Shown piece after piece: positions 1 through 11,321 of a stretch of DNA of 64,000 nucleotides; position 1 is the first letter of the stretch; each line of letters opens with the position of its first letter. The notes below the pieces were generated by a model. It was given only the letters and a program-made list of their open reading frames with translations. It was not told where the DNA came from and searched no databases. The stretch is from assembly GCA_916613615.1 (NCBI GenBank), contig OU744725.1, positions 54,565,575 through 54,629,574 of the forward strand, given 5' to 3'. The DNA is from Steromphala cineraria. Its lineage: Eukaryota > Mollusca > Gastropoda > Trochida > Trochidae. The position numbers and the translations under genes are program-made.

Positions 1-932
1 TGTTCAGGGAATATCTCCAAAACGAGTTTACGTTCCGATAATATCTCAATAAGTTTTGAATCGCCCTCCTTGGTTCCAGAGGTTAGTGGAGATAATTATC
101 GGAACGTTAACTCTGGATTATCAAGAATGGTACTTTGTAATCTTGTTACAAATGTTTTTGTTGCGCGTGTTTCAGAGATAATATGTGTCACCGTCAGATT
201 TGTGTATTCATAGCAGCATATCATCATTTTGGACCAATGCATTTTGGACGTACTTTTTAAAGTTGTGATTTTTTTAGTTGTGAGTTGTCAATATCATTCA
301 CTTTGTTTCATGACCAACAACCAAATCCCACAACCACCAATATACATCTATGGAATTTCTTGGAATTTGGACTTTTGCAGATTTATTTTCGGCTCTGTGT
401 TCATCATTAACATTATTATAGCTAAAAGTATCTGGCTGGTGTCACAGTTTTCATGACCAGCCCGTCCAAGTGACAGTTGGCTATCTGAAGCACGCAAGTC
501 GATGTACCCTATCCGATCGTGATTGCAATTTTATACTCTATATTGTCACTCAACGTACAGACTATCAATAGAAAGGGTAATACATGGTCTCACGTACATA
601 TATATGACCATGCTACCAGTTGCACGATAATGTTTTGCAATCATAGGAAGCCGTGCTAAAACGAACGAACCATGTTCGGTTAGGCTACACAAAGCTATTT
701 CCCTATCGCAAATGATAAAAAGATCTTCACACAAAAATAGCCACCAGTATTTCTCGCTTGATACTTGATTCTTCTTAGAGTTATGAGGTTGGGTAATATG
801 TTTGACGCTCAGAAGATAATAGGTTTGGCACAAACTAATGTTGATTGAGCCGGTAAACATTGGGGAAAAACGTGTTACTGCCCCTTTTATACAATACTTC
901 TCAGCCTCGATCACAACTTCCCCACTGACATA
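1..932. other. no gene recognised; one imperfect inverted repeat
   Basis: I see no supported exon here. Arms at 24-47 and 89-113 form an inverted repeat of about 24 bp around a 41-bp loop, containing ACGTTCCGATAAT on one side and ATTATCGGAACGT on the other. A 139-codon reading frame on the minus strand (546-965) has no recognisable domain, and its start lies inside the MITE that begins at 935, so I do not call it. Confidence 0.5.
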
Positions 933-934
933 TA

Positions 935-1147
935 CCGTATTTCCTCTAATAAGCGCTTTCAGCACCCCTTTACCCCCCGGCGTTTATTAGAGGGCCGGCG
1001 CTTATTGGAGACCCGGCGCTTATTTCTTTAAAAACAATTGAAGTTTGTTTAAAGACGTATTTAACAATGAATACCTGTAAAACATTTACAAAGGGACATT
1101 AATCTAATGGTTTATTGGAGACCCGGCGCTTATTAGAGGAAATACGG
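935..1147. mobile_element. TA-flanked MITE (mariner-type target) with GCGCTTATT motifs
   Basis: The ends are perfect 22-bp inverted repeats starting CCGTATTTCCTCTAATAAGC and ending in its complement, with TA on each side (933-934 and 1148-1149). The interior repeats a CCCGGCGCTTATT motif. A second degenerate partial copy follows at about 1190-1314 and ends with the same AGAGGAAATACCGTA-type terminus. TA flanks are the hallmark of Tc1/mariner-mobilised MITEs. No transposase is encoded. Confidence 0.75.
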
Positions 1148-1314
1148 TACCTGAAAAATGTTTCAACTGAGGGAGCATTTTTCTAATGGTTAGGACCCGG
1201 CGCTTATAAGAGGCTCGGCGCTTATTTTCTCAACTACTAATAACCCCCGGCGCTTATTAGAGGCCCATGCAGCGCTTATTGGAGACCCGGCGCTTATTAG
1301 AGGAAATACCGTAT

Positions 1315-3164
1315 GTGTAACGCCTAGCAATTGTGACTCTAACATTTCGCGAGGATGTGTCTGTAAATTGAATAACGTGTTCTCTTATAAATACAAAACA
1401 TAACATACATGTTTGGAAACTCACATTAACAATATAGTTCAGAGCATAAAAGGTTGTGCTATATGCTTCATGCAGTGAGTTTATGAGTACAGTATCCCTT
1501 AAGCGAGTTTGGTGCTTTGCTTAAATTTTTTCTATATGCGCCTTTAAAAAGATGTAACATTCTAGTTTTTTTCATTCCATCATCAATTCTTGTACAACCA
1601 AAGTGCACTGTATACAAATGTCATTTATCAGGGCACACTGAATTTATACTTTTATCTTAATTCGCTAAGAAAAAAGTCCGTGTCTCTCTGATCACATTTG
1701 AAAAAAGGGTCACTGGCAACATATGAACAAATCTAGAAACATATTAATCGGCTGAATCTCTTTTAATGTTGGGAAAGTTATTAGTGTTTTGTTACATGTA
1801 ATGATTGACACAATGTACTAGTTATGTTGCTCGCATGAAGGCCTAAGTTTATGATTTAAATAAATCCGGTGTCTGGCACTTTCTGTACATATAATTCATA
1901 AGGCCGTTCTTTTTTTCATCTTAATATCAATTTTCATTTATTTGGCAGTTGGGAATACAAATGTAACCAAATGGGAAAAATTTGAATATAAATTAGCATG
2001 TTTGAAATTTTGACATACACATATATTGCAAAGCCCACTTAAAAGAGATTTAAAACATTTAAGTGTCACTTTGAGTAGTCACCGGTCGTCTTTCGTAGAA
2101 ATGTATTATAATTAAATTTTCATTTTGGAGACATTCAGTAAACAAATATGTAATTGCAATGAGCCAAAAAAAGCCAATTAACTGGTTTAAATACTTAAAA
2201 TATGCGCACCAAAAAACGAAAAAGAAAGAAAAAATAAAAATTCCCATTTTTGGAAAAAAAAATCCACAGTTATGTGATAAATGGGACGGATTACAGTTAC
2301 GATAGATTGATGATGGCAAGAATTGCTGTCGATATTAACACTATATCTAGAAAAAATGATCGGGTAAAAAAACACCGTTCCATTTATTACACTGCTTATA
2401 AAAAACATGATAGTAAGTATTTTGATACCTTTATCTTCCTATTCATCTCCTTTGGTAGTAACTACCGACGTCTGGTTTATATTTGTTTATAATCTTGCTT
2501 CTCGGGGAAGCGAGTGATTGAATGCTCTTATATGAGTTTATTACAACACTAAATAACACAGAAACGGATCTCTGACAGAAACATGATAATGAAATATCAA
2601 ATATGATCTCTGATATTTCTTCTTTGATGTGCCATCTTAAAGGTCAAGAAGATGAAAAACGGGAAAAGCTTTTAACGGCAATTTTCAGGGATTTCAATTT
2701 ATAATAGTAAAATCTCATAGACTTCCACCCAACGTCTCTCATCCGTATAACAACACGTTATACTTGAAAAGCTATTATTTTGTTTAAAGTTGATTTGTTT
2801 GGACATAACTTTGAAATTTGATCCTGTATCTACCATTAAGCCAAGGCCTAAAACCTTGAAATGTCCTAAAACTAAATTACCATCCCAACAGACCAAAAAT
2901 CTGATGATCTAAATTTATTTAGATTGCTACCATCCCTTCTTCCTTCAGCTACATGGGATTGTAAAGGTGTTTACTCTCCATGTTTACGGAACAACTTCAG
3001 AAACCAGGAATTAGAGATAAAAGGGAGCAAAAGAAAACATTTTCATAATCTTTTAAGAAATGACGATTGTATAATATTTTTTAATCCCCGAAATGAGGAC
3101 GAGCATGTCTATCTCTATTAAGGTCATGTTCCTTATTGTACATGATCATTCGTTTTTCTTATAG
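1315..3164. other. AT-rich non-coding stretch
   Basis: No exon, domain or transposon ends recognised. Short open frames on both strands have low-complexity composition and no family resemblance. Confidence 0.5.
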
Positions 3165-3958
3165 TTGCACTTCTTTCATTTTCTTATTGTTGCACTTCTT
3201 ACATTTCTCTCATTGTTGCACTTCTTACATTTCTCTCATTGTTGCACTTCTTTCATTTCTCTTATTGTTGCACTTCTTACATTTCTCTCATTGGTGCACT
3301 TCTTTCATTTTCTTATTGTTGCACTTCTTTCGTTTTTCTTATTGTTGCACTTCTTTCATTTTCTTATTGTTGCACTTCTTACATTTCTCTCATTGTTGCA
3401 CTTCTTTCATTTTCTTATTGTTGCACTTCTTACATTTCTCTCATTGTTGCACTTCTTTCATTTTCTTATTGTTGCACTTCTTTCGTTTTTCTTATTGTTG
3501 CACTTCTTTCATTTTCTTATTGTTGCACTTCTTTCATTTCTCTCATTGTTGCACTTCTTTCATTTCTCTTATTGTTGCACTTCTTACATTTTCTTATTGT
3601 TGCACTTCTTTCATTTCTCTTATTGTTGCACTTCTTACATTTCTCTCATTGTTGCACTTCTTTCATTTTCTTATTGTTGCACTTCTTTCATTTCTCTCAT
3701 TGTTGCACTTCTTTCATTTCTCTTATTGTTGCACTTCTTACATTTTCTTATTGTTGCACTTCTTTCATTTCTCTTATTGTTGCACTTCTTACATTTCTCT
3801 CATTGTTGCACTTCTTTCATTTTCTTATTGTCGCACTTCTTTCATTTTCTTATTGTTGCACTTCTTTAATTTTTTTAATTGTTGCACTTCTTTCATTTTT
3901 CTTATTGTTTCACTCCTTCCATTTTTCTTATTGTTGCACTCCTTTCATTTTTCTTATT
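3165..3958. repeat. 24/27-bp minisatellite, about 31-33 units
   Basis: Units of TTATTGTTGCACTTCTTTCA followed by a few T/C-rich bases recur head to tail. Unit length alternates between about 24 and 27 bp, depending on whether the link is TTTTC, TTTCTC or TTTTTC. Because units are multiples of 3 and stop-poor, all three plus frames stay open for 230-280 codons; these are by-products of the repeat. Units at the 3' end (after 3840) diverge, as expected at an array edge. Confidence 0.9.
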
Positions 3959-4819
3959 ATACAATTAAAAGCAATGCATATTTTGTGTAGACGTACCTCC
4001 GTCAATGGATGAATTAATTGTATTTGGTAACCCTTGTAAAAGTCACAAGAGAAATCACAAAGAACCAATTATGTTCATAAGTTAGTCTCAGGCATTTAAA
4101 GGAAGGTTGAACATATACATATTTCAGCATAAAGGAGGAATCGAACAGAAACTTTTAACAAATTCCACTGGACCAATCTAGTAGGAAAGCTTTGGACTTT
4201 ACGTTTCCAAACCTACATTTTGAATCATGCAAAGACCTATGGGCTACAGCGCCAGTTTCTTTAAATGTTTTAAGTTCTTCCTTTTCATATTCAGTAGAAA
4301 TGTTTTGACGATACCTGACGCGGAGAACGAAACTGATGGATGTAGAGGTTTCATTCATTGTTTGGACGGATTTTGAATGGTTTGGGAGTTGGAACATACA
4401 TGAGAAACGCAAATTAAGATACGACAAACTATTCAAAAAGCCCTAGAAACGTCATTTCTCCTGCAGATATATCATCATTAGTTTGATAAAGCCGAAACTA
4501 AACATGTAGTTGGGTTTATGGTATAATACTGTAACTGTTAGTAACCGTTTTCTTTAAAAAAACTCCCTCCATGCAAAAATGGTGCTCACTTTTATCCAAT
4601 GGAATTTAACCATAGTGGACAAAGTTAATGAGTTTCTATATAATATACGTATTTAAAGGGATATAATAAAATAATGAATACGAATTAAATTCCAATCACT
4701 TAGTAAATGTGAGTTTCCTGTCAATTTCCTAACACGGGTTTTCTATGACTAAATGTATATATTTATTCAATTTTGATATTCTCTGCAACCTAACCTATAA
4801 ACGTGAGAACAGTTTCTCT
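3959..4819. other. no gene recognised
   Basis: Ordinary AT-rich sequence. A 93-codon minus-strand frame (4155-4436) shows no domain and no convincing splice sites. Confidence 0.45.
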
Positions 4820-4823
4820 TTAA

Positions 4824-5176
4824 AGGGGCAGTAGCACGTTTTTTGATAATTTTATATTTTGAATATTTCACTCATTATTGTAAGTTAATGATATTTGTTT
4901 TATTTTGACAGTGTCAAAAATCTCATTACACAAGCCAATCATCCATAGTCAGAGGACAAAGTATGAAGATTCACATAAAATCCATTGGCGGCCATTTTGT
5001 GTGCACACCTTTATTCATTTTGTGTAAGAAAAAGGAATCGCTTGGCTCAACTTCACATTATATATTTGAATTATCATTGCTTCATTTAGTTTAAATACAT
5101 TGTCTTTCAACTGGAACCATAAATTTTCATTTTCCTGACATCACCTTAAATTCCCCCTGAAAACGAGCTACTCCCT
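4824..5176 (+). mobile_element. TTAA-flanked MITE, copy 1
   Basis: Starts AGGGGCAGTAGCACGTTTTT and ends with the decayed complement (CGAGCTACTCCCT). TTAA lies on both sides (4820-4823 and 5177-5180). The interior is shared with eleven other copies in the window, including the blocks CAAGCCAATCATCCATAGTC and CCATTGGCGGCCATTTTGTG. The right-hand TTAA is shared with the next element, so the two abut exactly. TTAA duplication is typical of piggyBac-mobilised MITEs, but the terminal bases are not the usual piggyBac CCY, so the class is inferred. Confidence 0.85.
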
Positions 5177-5180
5177 TTAA

Positions 5181-5670
5181 AGTGACACAGAGTATCTTTC
5201 TTAAAATTTTATTTGGTTTTTATAAGCTACAAAATAACTTATATGCTGATTGAAGTTCATATCTCATCATTGGACTTACAAATATAACCATTTGGGCATA
5301 ACATCTCTAAAATGCTTGATTTTATGGGAAAATCAAGAAAACATCTAAAATACTTTTAATATTCGAAATTATGCATCCAATTAATCTACCTAATAGTTAC
5401 AATACCTAATAAACACTATCGAACCGAATATATCTTCTTGTCAGCTTATGACAAGGTTTCAAAATTACCTTTGGCGAATTTGCGCGCGCCAGTCAAGCCA
5501 CATTGTCCGGTTTTCGATCAAAATACCGATTTGGAATGGCCGTATTTTCGCTCTAATGTACTGATTGACCTTTTACTTGTTATTTTTAGTAACAGTTTTT
5601 GGTTCCCGATGTAATAACATCGATTTCAAAATTTGACATATGTGATCCTATCAACATACTCTGTGTCTCT
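5181..5670. mobile_element. second TTAA-flanked MITE family, copy 1
   Basis: Inverted ends AGTGACACAGAGTA and TACTCTGTGTCTCT are flanked by TTAA (5177-5180 and 5671-5674). A diverged copy lies in the opposite orientation at 52378-52854 and shares the interior around GGACAATGTGGC / GCCACATTGTCC and the GCGCGC block. No coding capacity. Confidence 0.75.
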
Positions 5671-5674
5671 TTAA

Positions 5675-6471
5675 TGTCGTGAATGCCAGATATATAAAAG
5701 TTACTATAGATAAAAACTAATGGTGTTTTGACCAACAAGTAGGACTGGTGTCCCTTTCCACGTATTTGAGTTGGCGTTGGCCATCATATCCCCTTTATTG
5801 TCACGAGACGCGCCTCATGTTAACTGGGGTCTAGAAGTAGCATATTTGCACGGGCCTCCGAGTCGAAGAGTCAGACTGGCATCAATTTGTTCATTTTATC
5901 GATTGCTGTTCTCTCCCAGTATCAAGATATAGAAATTGAGGAACACGTCTCACAAGTAAGTGAACTTATATATTTACTTTTGATGCAATCATAGCGTCTC
6001 AAGGGGGCAGTCACATATGCCAAACTTTATGAATGATGTCATTTTATTGAGTAGGGAATGTACACTACTGTTTCCCGAAGTTTTTCTCTGGTTTAGTAGT
6101 GTGAATGTAGAAATGTTCGACATATGATAACCTTTGATTTGATTCTGCTTGAAAGTTGATATAAAAAGTATTCATGTTAATGATGCATATGATTTCGACT
6201 TTGTCACTTACATAAGAGTGTTGTTCGATTTTCATTGAAAAACTTTTTGTGCGATGCTTTGAAAAAGACCGCTTCATTTGGTGATACGTGTCATGATAAA
6301 CATGGAGTGTTTCTTTTAAGATTCATCATCTAATGTACAATTCATTCTTTAGAGTATAGATTTTGAAATGTCAATGAAAGGTTAGTATGTGTTTTTGACG
6401 TCAATTTGTCAGTCAAATCAACATAACGGTGATTTGAAACACCACAATCTATATTTCAAGGGAACTTATAC
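5675..6471. other. no gene recognised
   Basis: No exon or transposon termini seen. A 70-codon minus-strand frame at 6065-6277 has no recognisable domain. Confidence 0.45.
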
Positions 6472-6823
6472 AGGGGAAGTAGCACGTTTTTTGAAAAAAA
6501 AACTATATGCTATATTTGTCTCTGATAATTGTAAGTCAATGCTAAATGTATTATTTTGATAGTGTCAAAAATATTATTACACAAACCAATCATCCATAGT
6601 CAGAGAACAAATTATAAAGATCACATAAAGCCATTGGCCGCCAGTTTTGTGTGAACACCTTTAATTCATTTTGTGTAAGGAATCGCATGGTTGAACTTTA
6701 CATTATATATTTGATTCATTACCGCTTAATTCAGTTTAGATACATTGTCTTTCAATTGGAACCATTTATTTTCATTTTGCTGACATCACCTTATATTCCC
6801 CCTAAGAACGTGCTACTGCCCCT
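6472..6823 (+). mobile_element. TTAA-type MITE, copy 2 (degraded flanks)
   Basis: Same family as 4824-5176. The left end reads AGGGGAAGTAGCACG and the right end CGTGCTACTGCCCCT. The flanks are ATAC and TTAC, so the target duplication has decayed or was never TTAA here. Confidence 0.8.
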
Positions 6824-6827
6824 TTAC

Positions 6828-7740
6828 TATGGAGGAACATAAGGTAGATTACCATTTGCAGTGCAACTATATGTTCATACGGATTCTAAAAAATGATATA
6901 AAATAGTTTTAATAGTGTGGCAAATAACAAATGCCGTTTCATTTCTTTTTGAAATTTTGATTGATAAAATTTATCTCAGGCTGCTAAACCGGTCTTTTGG
7001 AACAATTATGTTTAGACTGTAGGTGAAAGTCAATATTAGTTGTTTTTATAAGTGTTCACATTAATTAAAGTTAACCGATGTATTAACTGTAGTTTTACCC
7101 CAAAATAAATAAGTACATCAATATGAACTTTAAAAATTAGTAGGTCTAGAATTTTATTTTTGTTTTTACAAAAATACATGCAATGACCCCAGTTATTATA
7201 AAACAAGTTTCTCGGATTGAACTCAATGAAATCTTAATTCTTTTTCAGCTAAATTCTAAAATCGTACCATCATGTAACCTATTTCTCATAAACTGTTCAA
7301 ACGAGATGAACTTATAACAAACATTTACTTGTTTTTCTCATAAAAATAAGATCTTTTGATTTGTAAGAGTCAACTATTCTCAAAATAAAATAGTATTCTC
7401 GTTTTGGTGTTAAAACCTTTTTATCGCACAATTTGTCAGTTGAACAATACTGATTTTAGATCGAAAACAATTTCGTAAAATGTCAACATGAACAATTTTC
7501 GTTTGCCGTTAGTTTTCAATTCAGTTGATATTACTAGCTAGTTAGGGCAGAAATTAGATGTGAAACAATATTTTCAATATGTTTTCATGAAATATTGGAC
7601 CAAATCTATCAATATACTATCAGCCGTGATTTTGAGTGAAATACTCTTGAAAGCGACATTAAACCCCGATTCACCTTACCTCACCACACAAAATATAACA
7701 AGAAAATTAAAGTTATCTATTACGATGTTTCTGTCGATCG
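6828..7740. other. no gene recognised
   Basis: AT-rich sequence with no supported exon or repeat. Confidence 0.45.
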
Positions 7741-7875
7741 TTAAAGGCGCAGTAGCACGTATTTTGATAATTTTATATTTTAAAATCTTTACTGATAAAT
7801 GTACGTTAATACTAAATGTATTATTAGCAGCCCCGTCTAAGGACGGGGCTGCTATCAGTTTTTGTGAAGTTTCCA

Positions 7876-7876
<1 letters not shown>

Positions 7877-7906
<30 letters not shown>
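7877..7906. repeat. (GCC)10 microsatellite
   Basis: About ten uninterrupted GCC/CGC triplets inside the Helentron-like element. It gives an alanine run in a spurious plus-strand frame. Confidence 0.9.
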
Positions 7907-8011
7907 ACTCGTACTACTAGCTATAACTTTTTCCCACTAAGCTTTCCAGAACTCTTATTCATACCTTACTACTCATACCTCGGGGGAACGATTTTGACAC
8001 GTTCACTTTCA

Positions 8012-9008
8012 AGGTCAAAGGTCAAGGTCAGGAGATATGTATTCACTCTAACAATTCCTTGTAAACGCGATAACTTGAAAAGTTTTTGTGCTATGAAGCT
8101 CTAACTTGGTATATATCATCCTTGGAAAAGTAAAAAAAATGAAAAGGTTTTGGCTACAATCCGTCAAAGGTCAAGGTCACAGCAAGGTCATGACGTAAGC
8201 ATGTTTTAGCGAAAATGCTTTATTTTAACTATGAACACTTTTAATCAATACATGATTGTGATACTCAATAAAAAGTGTTCAATGATTGTGTGACCTTGAA
8301 GGTCAAAGGTCAAGGTCATGAGATATGAGTTATTACATAATGCACTAAATTTGGGTATAACTTTATCCCATTTAGCTTTTCAGAACTCATGAACATGTCT
8401 TAATGTTAATACTTCCAGGGAATCATTATGACATGTTCACTTTCAAGTTCAAAGGTCAAGGTCACGAGTTATAAAATCACCGCAAAATTCTTTGTAAACA
8501 CGGTAACTTGAAAAGTTTTTGTGCTATGAAGCTTTAACTTGATATATATCATCCTTGGAAATGTAAAAAAAATTGAAAAGGTTTCGGCTACAATCCGTCA
8601 AAGGTCAAGGTCACAGCAAGGTCATGACTTAAGCATGGTTTAGCGAAAATGCTTTTAATCAATACATGATTGTTATACTCAATAAAAAGTGTTCAATTAT
8701 TGTGTGACCTTGAAGGTCAAAGGTCAAGGTCATGAGATATAAGTTATTGCAATTTCTTGTAAACACAATAACTTGAACAGTTTTTGTTCTATGAAGTTTA
8801 GGTTTTGTATATATTATCTCTTGAGAAGTACAAAATTTTCAAAAAGTTTTGGGTACGAACTGTCGAAGGTCAAGGTCACAGCAAGGTCAACATATATGGA
8901 GAAAATGGATTAATTTAATTTTTAACGATTTATTTCATTACAATAATGTTATATTCAATGATATGTGTTCATTGATTGTGTGACCTTGAGTATCAAAGGT
9001 CAAGGTCA
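8012..9008 (+). promoter_or_regulatory. clusters of AGGTCA half sites (DR1/DR0) in the Helentron-like core
   Basis: Seven clusters of AGGTCA occur. Three half sites in DR1 then DR0 spacing (AGGTCA-A-AGGTCAAGGTCA) lie at 8012-8030, 8300-8318 and 8714-8732. Reduced versions lie near 8168-8190, 8446-8464, 8602-8624, 8867-8889 and 8997-9008. At 8291-8305 and 8705-8719 an inverted TGACCT precedes AGGTCA by 3 bp. AGGTCA direct repeats are the known binding sites of nuclear receptors such as HNF4, RXR and COUP-TF. Whether anything binds here is inference. Confidence 0.5.
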
Positions 9009-9399
9009 CGAGAAAATTCCCAATTTGGTGAGGCCTGTAAAAGGCGGAACAGGGTAAGGCGAAACCCCAAGTTCCGGGGCTGCTCAGGCTGCTTTTGCGG
9101 TATCCCGCAAACGCTAATCTAGTTTTGTCAGTGTCATAAATCTCATTACACAAGCCAATCAGCCATAGTCAGAGGACAAAGTACGAAGATTCATATAAAA
9201 TCCATTGGCGGTGTGAAAACCTTTAATTTATTTTGTGCAAGAAAAAGGAATCGCATGCATGACTAAACTTTACATTATATATTTAAATTATTACTGTTCA
9301 ATTTAGTTTAAATATATTGTCTTTCAACTTGAACATTTCATTTTCATTCTCCTGACATCACCTGATATTCCCCATAAAAACGTGCTAATGTCCCTTTAA

Positions 9400-9939
9400 G
9401 AGCAAATACGCTTGAAGTCACTTTGCCTCGACGGTGCGCTTTGCTTAGTTCGCCCCTATACAAAATTTAAATCTTCAAAAAAATACTAAATATACCACTT
9501 TTGCCCCGACAGACTCTACTTCTCGATCTAAGAATACCAAAGTAGATTGACATATGTGACTCGACAACTTACTGAGTATCTCTTATTACCTGTTGTTATT
9601 CGAGATATGAAATGTAAGCGCACGAATCAGGTGCCAGTGTTTCAGTTTAATTATTTAGGGATCCGGTTGAAATTAGTATTTCACTATGGATGATAATTTA
9701 AATGAAGATTTGTTGATTCGTTGTCAATTTTTGTTGGAAATATCCCTAAATCTCTTTTTAAAAAAGTTAACATTACAAGCTGCATATCTGTACCTGGTAT
9801 TATCTGGCACTTGATGCTAGTGTTCTTCCCACCAAAGGTTTTACCTTAAAAATAGTGAGGGTTAAGTCAGTCACATCGAGTAACTACTATATACACCTAT
9901 ACACACCAAAAATGCACCCCTGACTTTTCACAGAGGGGT
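9400..9939. other. no gene; possible relic of the second TTAA MITE family
   Basis: Around 9540-9590 the sequence resembles the right end of the 5181-5670 element (TTGACATATGTGA... then GAGTATCTCTTAT), suggesting a degraded copy just downstream of the MITE that ends at 9395. No exon seen. Confidence 0.35.
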
Positions 9940-10200
9940 GTACTATGAGACTGAGAAAAAGAAGATAAGCAAAACTAATTTTTATTACAAGAACAATCAT
10001 TTGGTCATTTGCAAGAGAAGTTTTGTAATCGTGTGGACACTAAAAGTGCATGAAAATAAAGAGGGAAATGGACATGTCCGGGGTGTACTTCATTGAAGTA
10101 TGCTATGAGACTGAGAAAAAGAAGATAAGCAAAACTAATTTTTATTGAGAAAACAATCATTTGGTCATTTGCAAGAGAAGTTTTGTAATCGTGCGGACAC
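9940..10200 (-). repeat. direct duplication of a Tc1-like 3' end
   Basis: A block of about 100 bp beginning CTATGAGACTGAGAAAAAG is present at about 9943-10040 and again at about 10103-10200, separated by about 60 bp. It lies directly downstream, on the minus strand, of the Tc1-like transposase remnant at 10390-10640. It is best read as duplicated terminal sequence of that transposon. Confidence 0.7.
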
Positions 10201-10389
10201 TTGAAATGTTATCCAAAACACATGGATGTTTAAGTATTGTCACTACAAGGTCTTGGTGTGTGCTACCCGATCAAAACAGCTTAAATAAAGTGAATCAGTG
10301 TTTCAAGAAACACCAAACATCACTAACGTGTGGTGCCACCACGTGCGCGAATAACTCAAGCCACTCTTCTTGGCCAGGTTCTATAATTG

Positions 10390-10640
10390 TTCCATCGGTA
10401 TCCGCTGCCACTCATCGTGAAGAGTGGCCTCCAGTTCCCTCAGGTTTTGTACAGGAGGACCCCTTCTTTGTATCCGACGACCCAAATGTCCCAAACATGC
10501 TCGATTGGGTTCAAATCAGGTGGCATTTCTGGCCATTGAATTCGTGTTACACCATTATTTTCTAGATGTTGGTTTAACACAAGTGAACGATGGGGTCTGG
10601 CATTGTCGTCCATGAACAAGGGTCTTGTGGTCATCGAAAT
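10390..10640 (-). pseudogene. Tc1/mariner-like transposase fragment
   Basis: Minus-strand translation gives MDDNARPHRS, then WPEMPPDLNPIEHVWD: the second catalytic Asp block and the C-terminal NPIE(H/N)xW block with the catalytic Glu of Tc1-like DD34E transposases. After the Glu block the frame is lost. The family-typical LRELEATLHDEWQRIP continues in another frame downstream at about 10390-10445, so at least one frameshift separates them. The DNA-binding N-terminus and first Asp are absent, so this cannot make an active enzyme. Confidence 0.85.
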
Positions 10641-10641
10641 G

Positions 10642-11240
10642 ACATGACTAGTACATATCTATTCAAATCTCTAATACTTACTTATTTAAATCTCCAGTAC
10701 ATATCTATTTTAATATATCGTACATACCTTTTCAAATCTCTAGTACATATCTATTTAAATATCTAGTAAATACCTATTCAAATCTCCAGTACTTACCTAT
10801 TTAAATATCTAGTACATACCTTTTCCAAACTCTAGTAATACCTCATCAAATATCTAGTACTTACCTTTTCAAATATCTAGTACATACCTTTTCAAAACTC
10901 TAGTAATACCTCATCAAATATCTAGTACTTACCTTTTCAAAAATCTAGTACATACCTTTTCAAAACTCTAGTAATACCTCATCAAATATCTAGTACTTAC
11001 CTTTTCAAATATCTAGTACATACCTTTTCAAAACTCTAGTAATACCTCATCAAATATCTAGTACATACCTTTTCAAATATCTAGTACATACCTTTTCAAA
11101 ACTCTACTACTTACCTTTTCAAATATCTAGTACATACCTTTTCAAAACTCTAGTATTACCTCATCAAATCTCTAGTACACACATTTTCAAATCTCTAGTA
11201 CATACCTATTCAAAGCTCTAGTACATGTCTATCCAAGATA
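10642..11240. repeat. 22/23-bp minisatellite with a 68-bp higher-order unit
   Basis: The monomer TCTAGTACATACCTTTTCAAA (22-23 bp with its last bases) is repeated about 26 times. In the middle, three monomer types (AATACCTCATC, ACTTACCTTTTC and ACATACCTTTTC variants) recur as a trimer of 68 bp; for example, TCTAGTAATACC recurs at 10831 and 10899. The outer monomers are more diverged. Confidence 0.9.
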
Positions 11241-11321
11241 TTTGTACATGACATGTCCAAACTCAAATACCTATCTTAGGATTAGACATAAATCCTAGTA
11301 CTTTAACTTACTCATGCTTAA

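Larger units (their letters stand above)
7826..9124 (+). mobile_element. Helentron-like non-autonomous element (HINE/pearl type)
   Basis: The 5' end is a perfect 12-bp hairpin, AGCAGCCCCGTC (7826-7837) pairing with GACGGGGCTGCT (7842-7853). Its first 10 bases recur inverted near the 3' end (CGGGGCTGCT, 9075-9084), followed by a 7-bp stem-loop (TTTGCGG/CCGCAAA, about 9094-9113) and CTAG about 10 bases later. The insertion falls between T residues of the host MITE with no obvious duplication. Inside are a GCC microsatellite (7877-7906) and a core of diverged tandem units (about 7919-8354, 8355-8740, and a truncated third). Sub-terminal inverted repeats, a 3' hairpin, T-T insertion and a tandem/microsatellite core are the published features of Helentron-derived elements. 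No Rep/helicase is encoded, so it is non-autonomous. Confidence 0.75.
7745..9395 (+). mobile_element. TTAA-type MITE, copy 3, split by a Helentron-like insertion
   Basis: The left part (7745-7825) begins at a TTAA (7741-7744) and reads colinearly with the other copies up to CTAAATGTATTATT. The MITE resumes at about 9125 with the next bases (TTGTCAGTGTCA) and ends at 9395, followed by TTAA (9396-9399). The 1.3-kb interruption is a separate element. The MITE was therefore in place before the Helentron-like insertion. Confidence 0.85.

Noticed and set aside
546..965. 139-codon minus-strand gene
   Set aside because: The start lies inside a MITE terminus; no domain, no splice sites.
3165..3958. 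CRISPR-like array
   Set aside because: There are no unique spacers; units are directly contiguous, and the genome is eukaryotic.
3136..4012. Three overlapping long plus-strand frames (234-284 codons) as genes
   Set aside because: They are the three frames of a stop-poor minisatellite; no non-repetitive domain, signal or splice support.
6651..6842. Small frames beginning MNTFNSFCV that recur in the window (also 44653 and 58344)
   Set aside because: The recurring frame is the interior of the TTAA MITE family, not a gene family.
7560..7940. 126-codon frame ending in a poly-alanine run
   Set aside because: It crosses the MITE/Helentron junction, and the alanines come from the GCC microsatellite.
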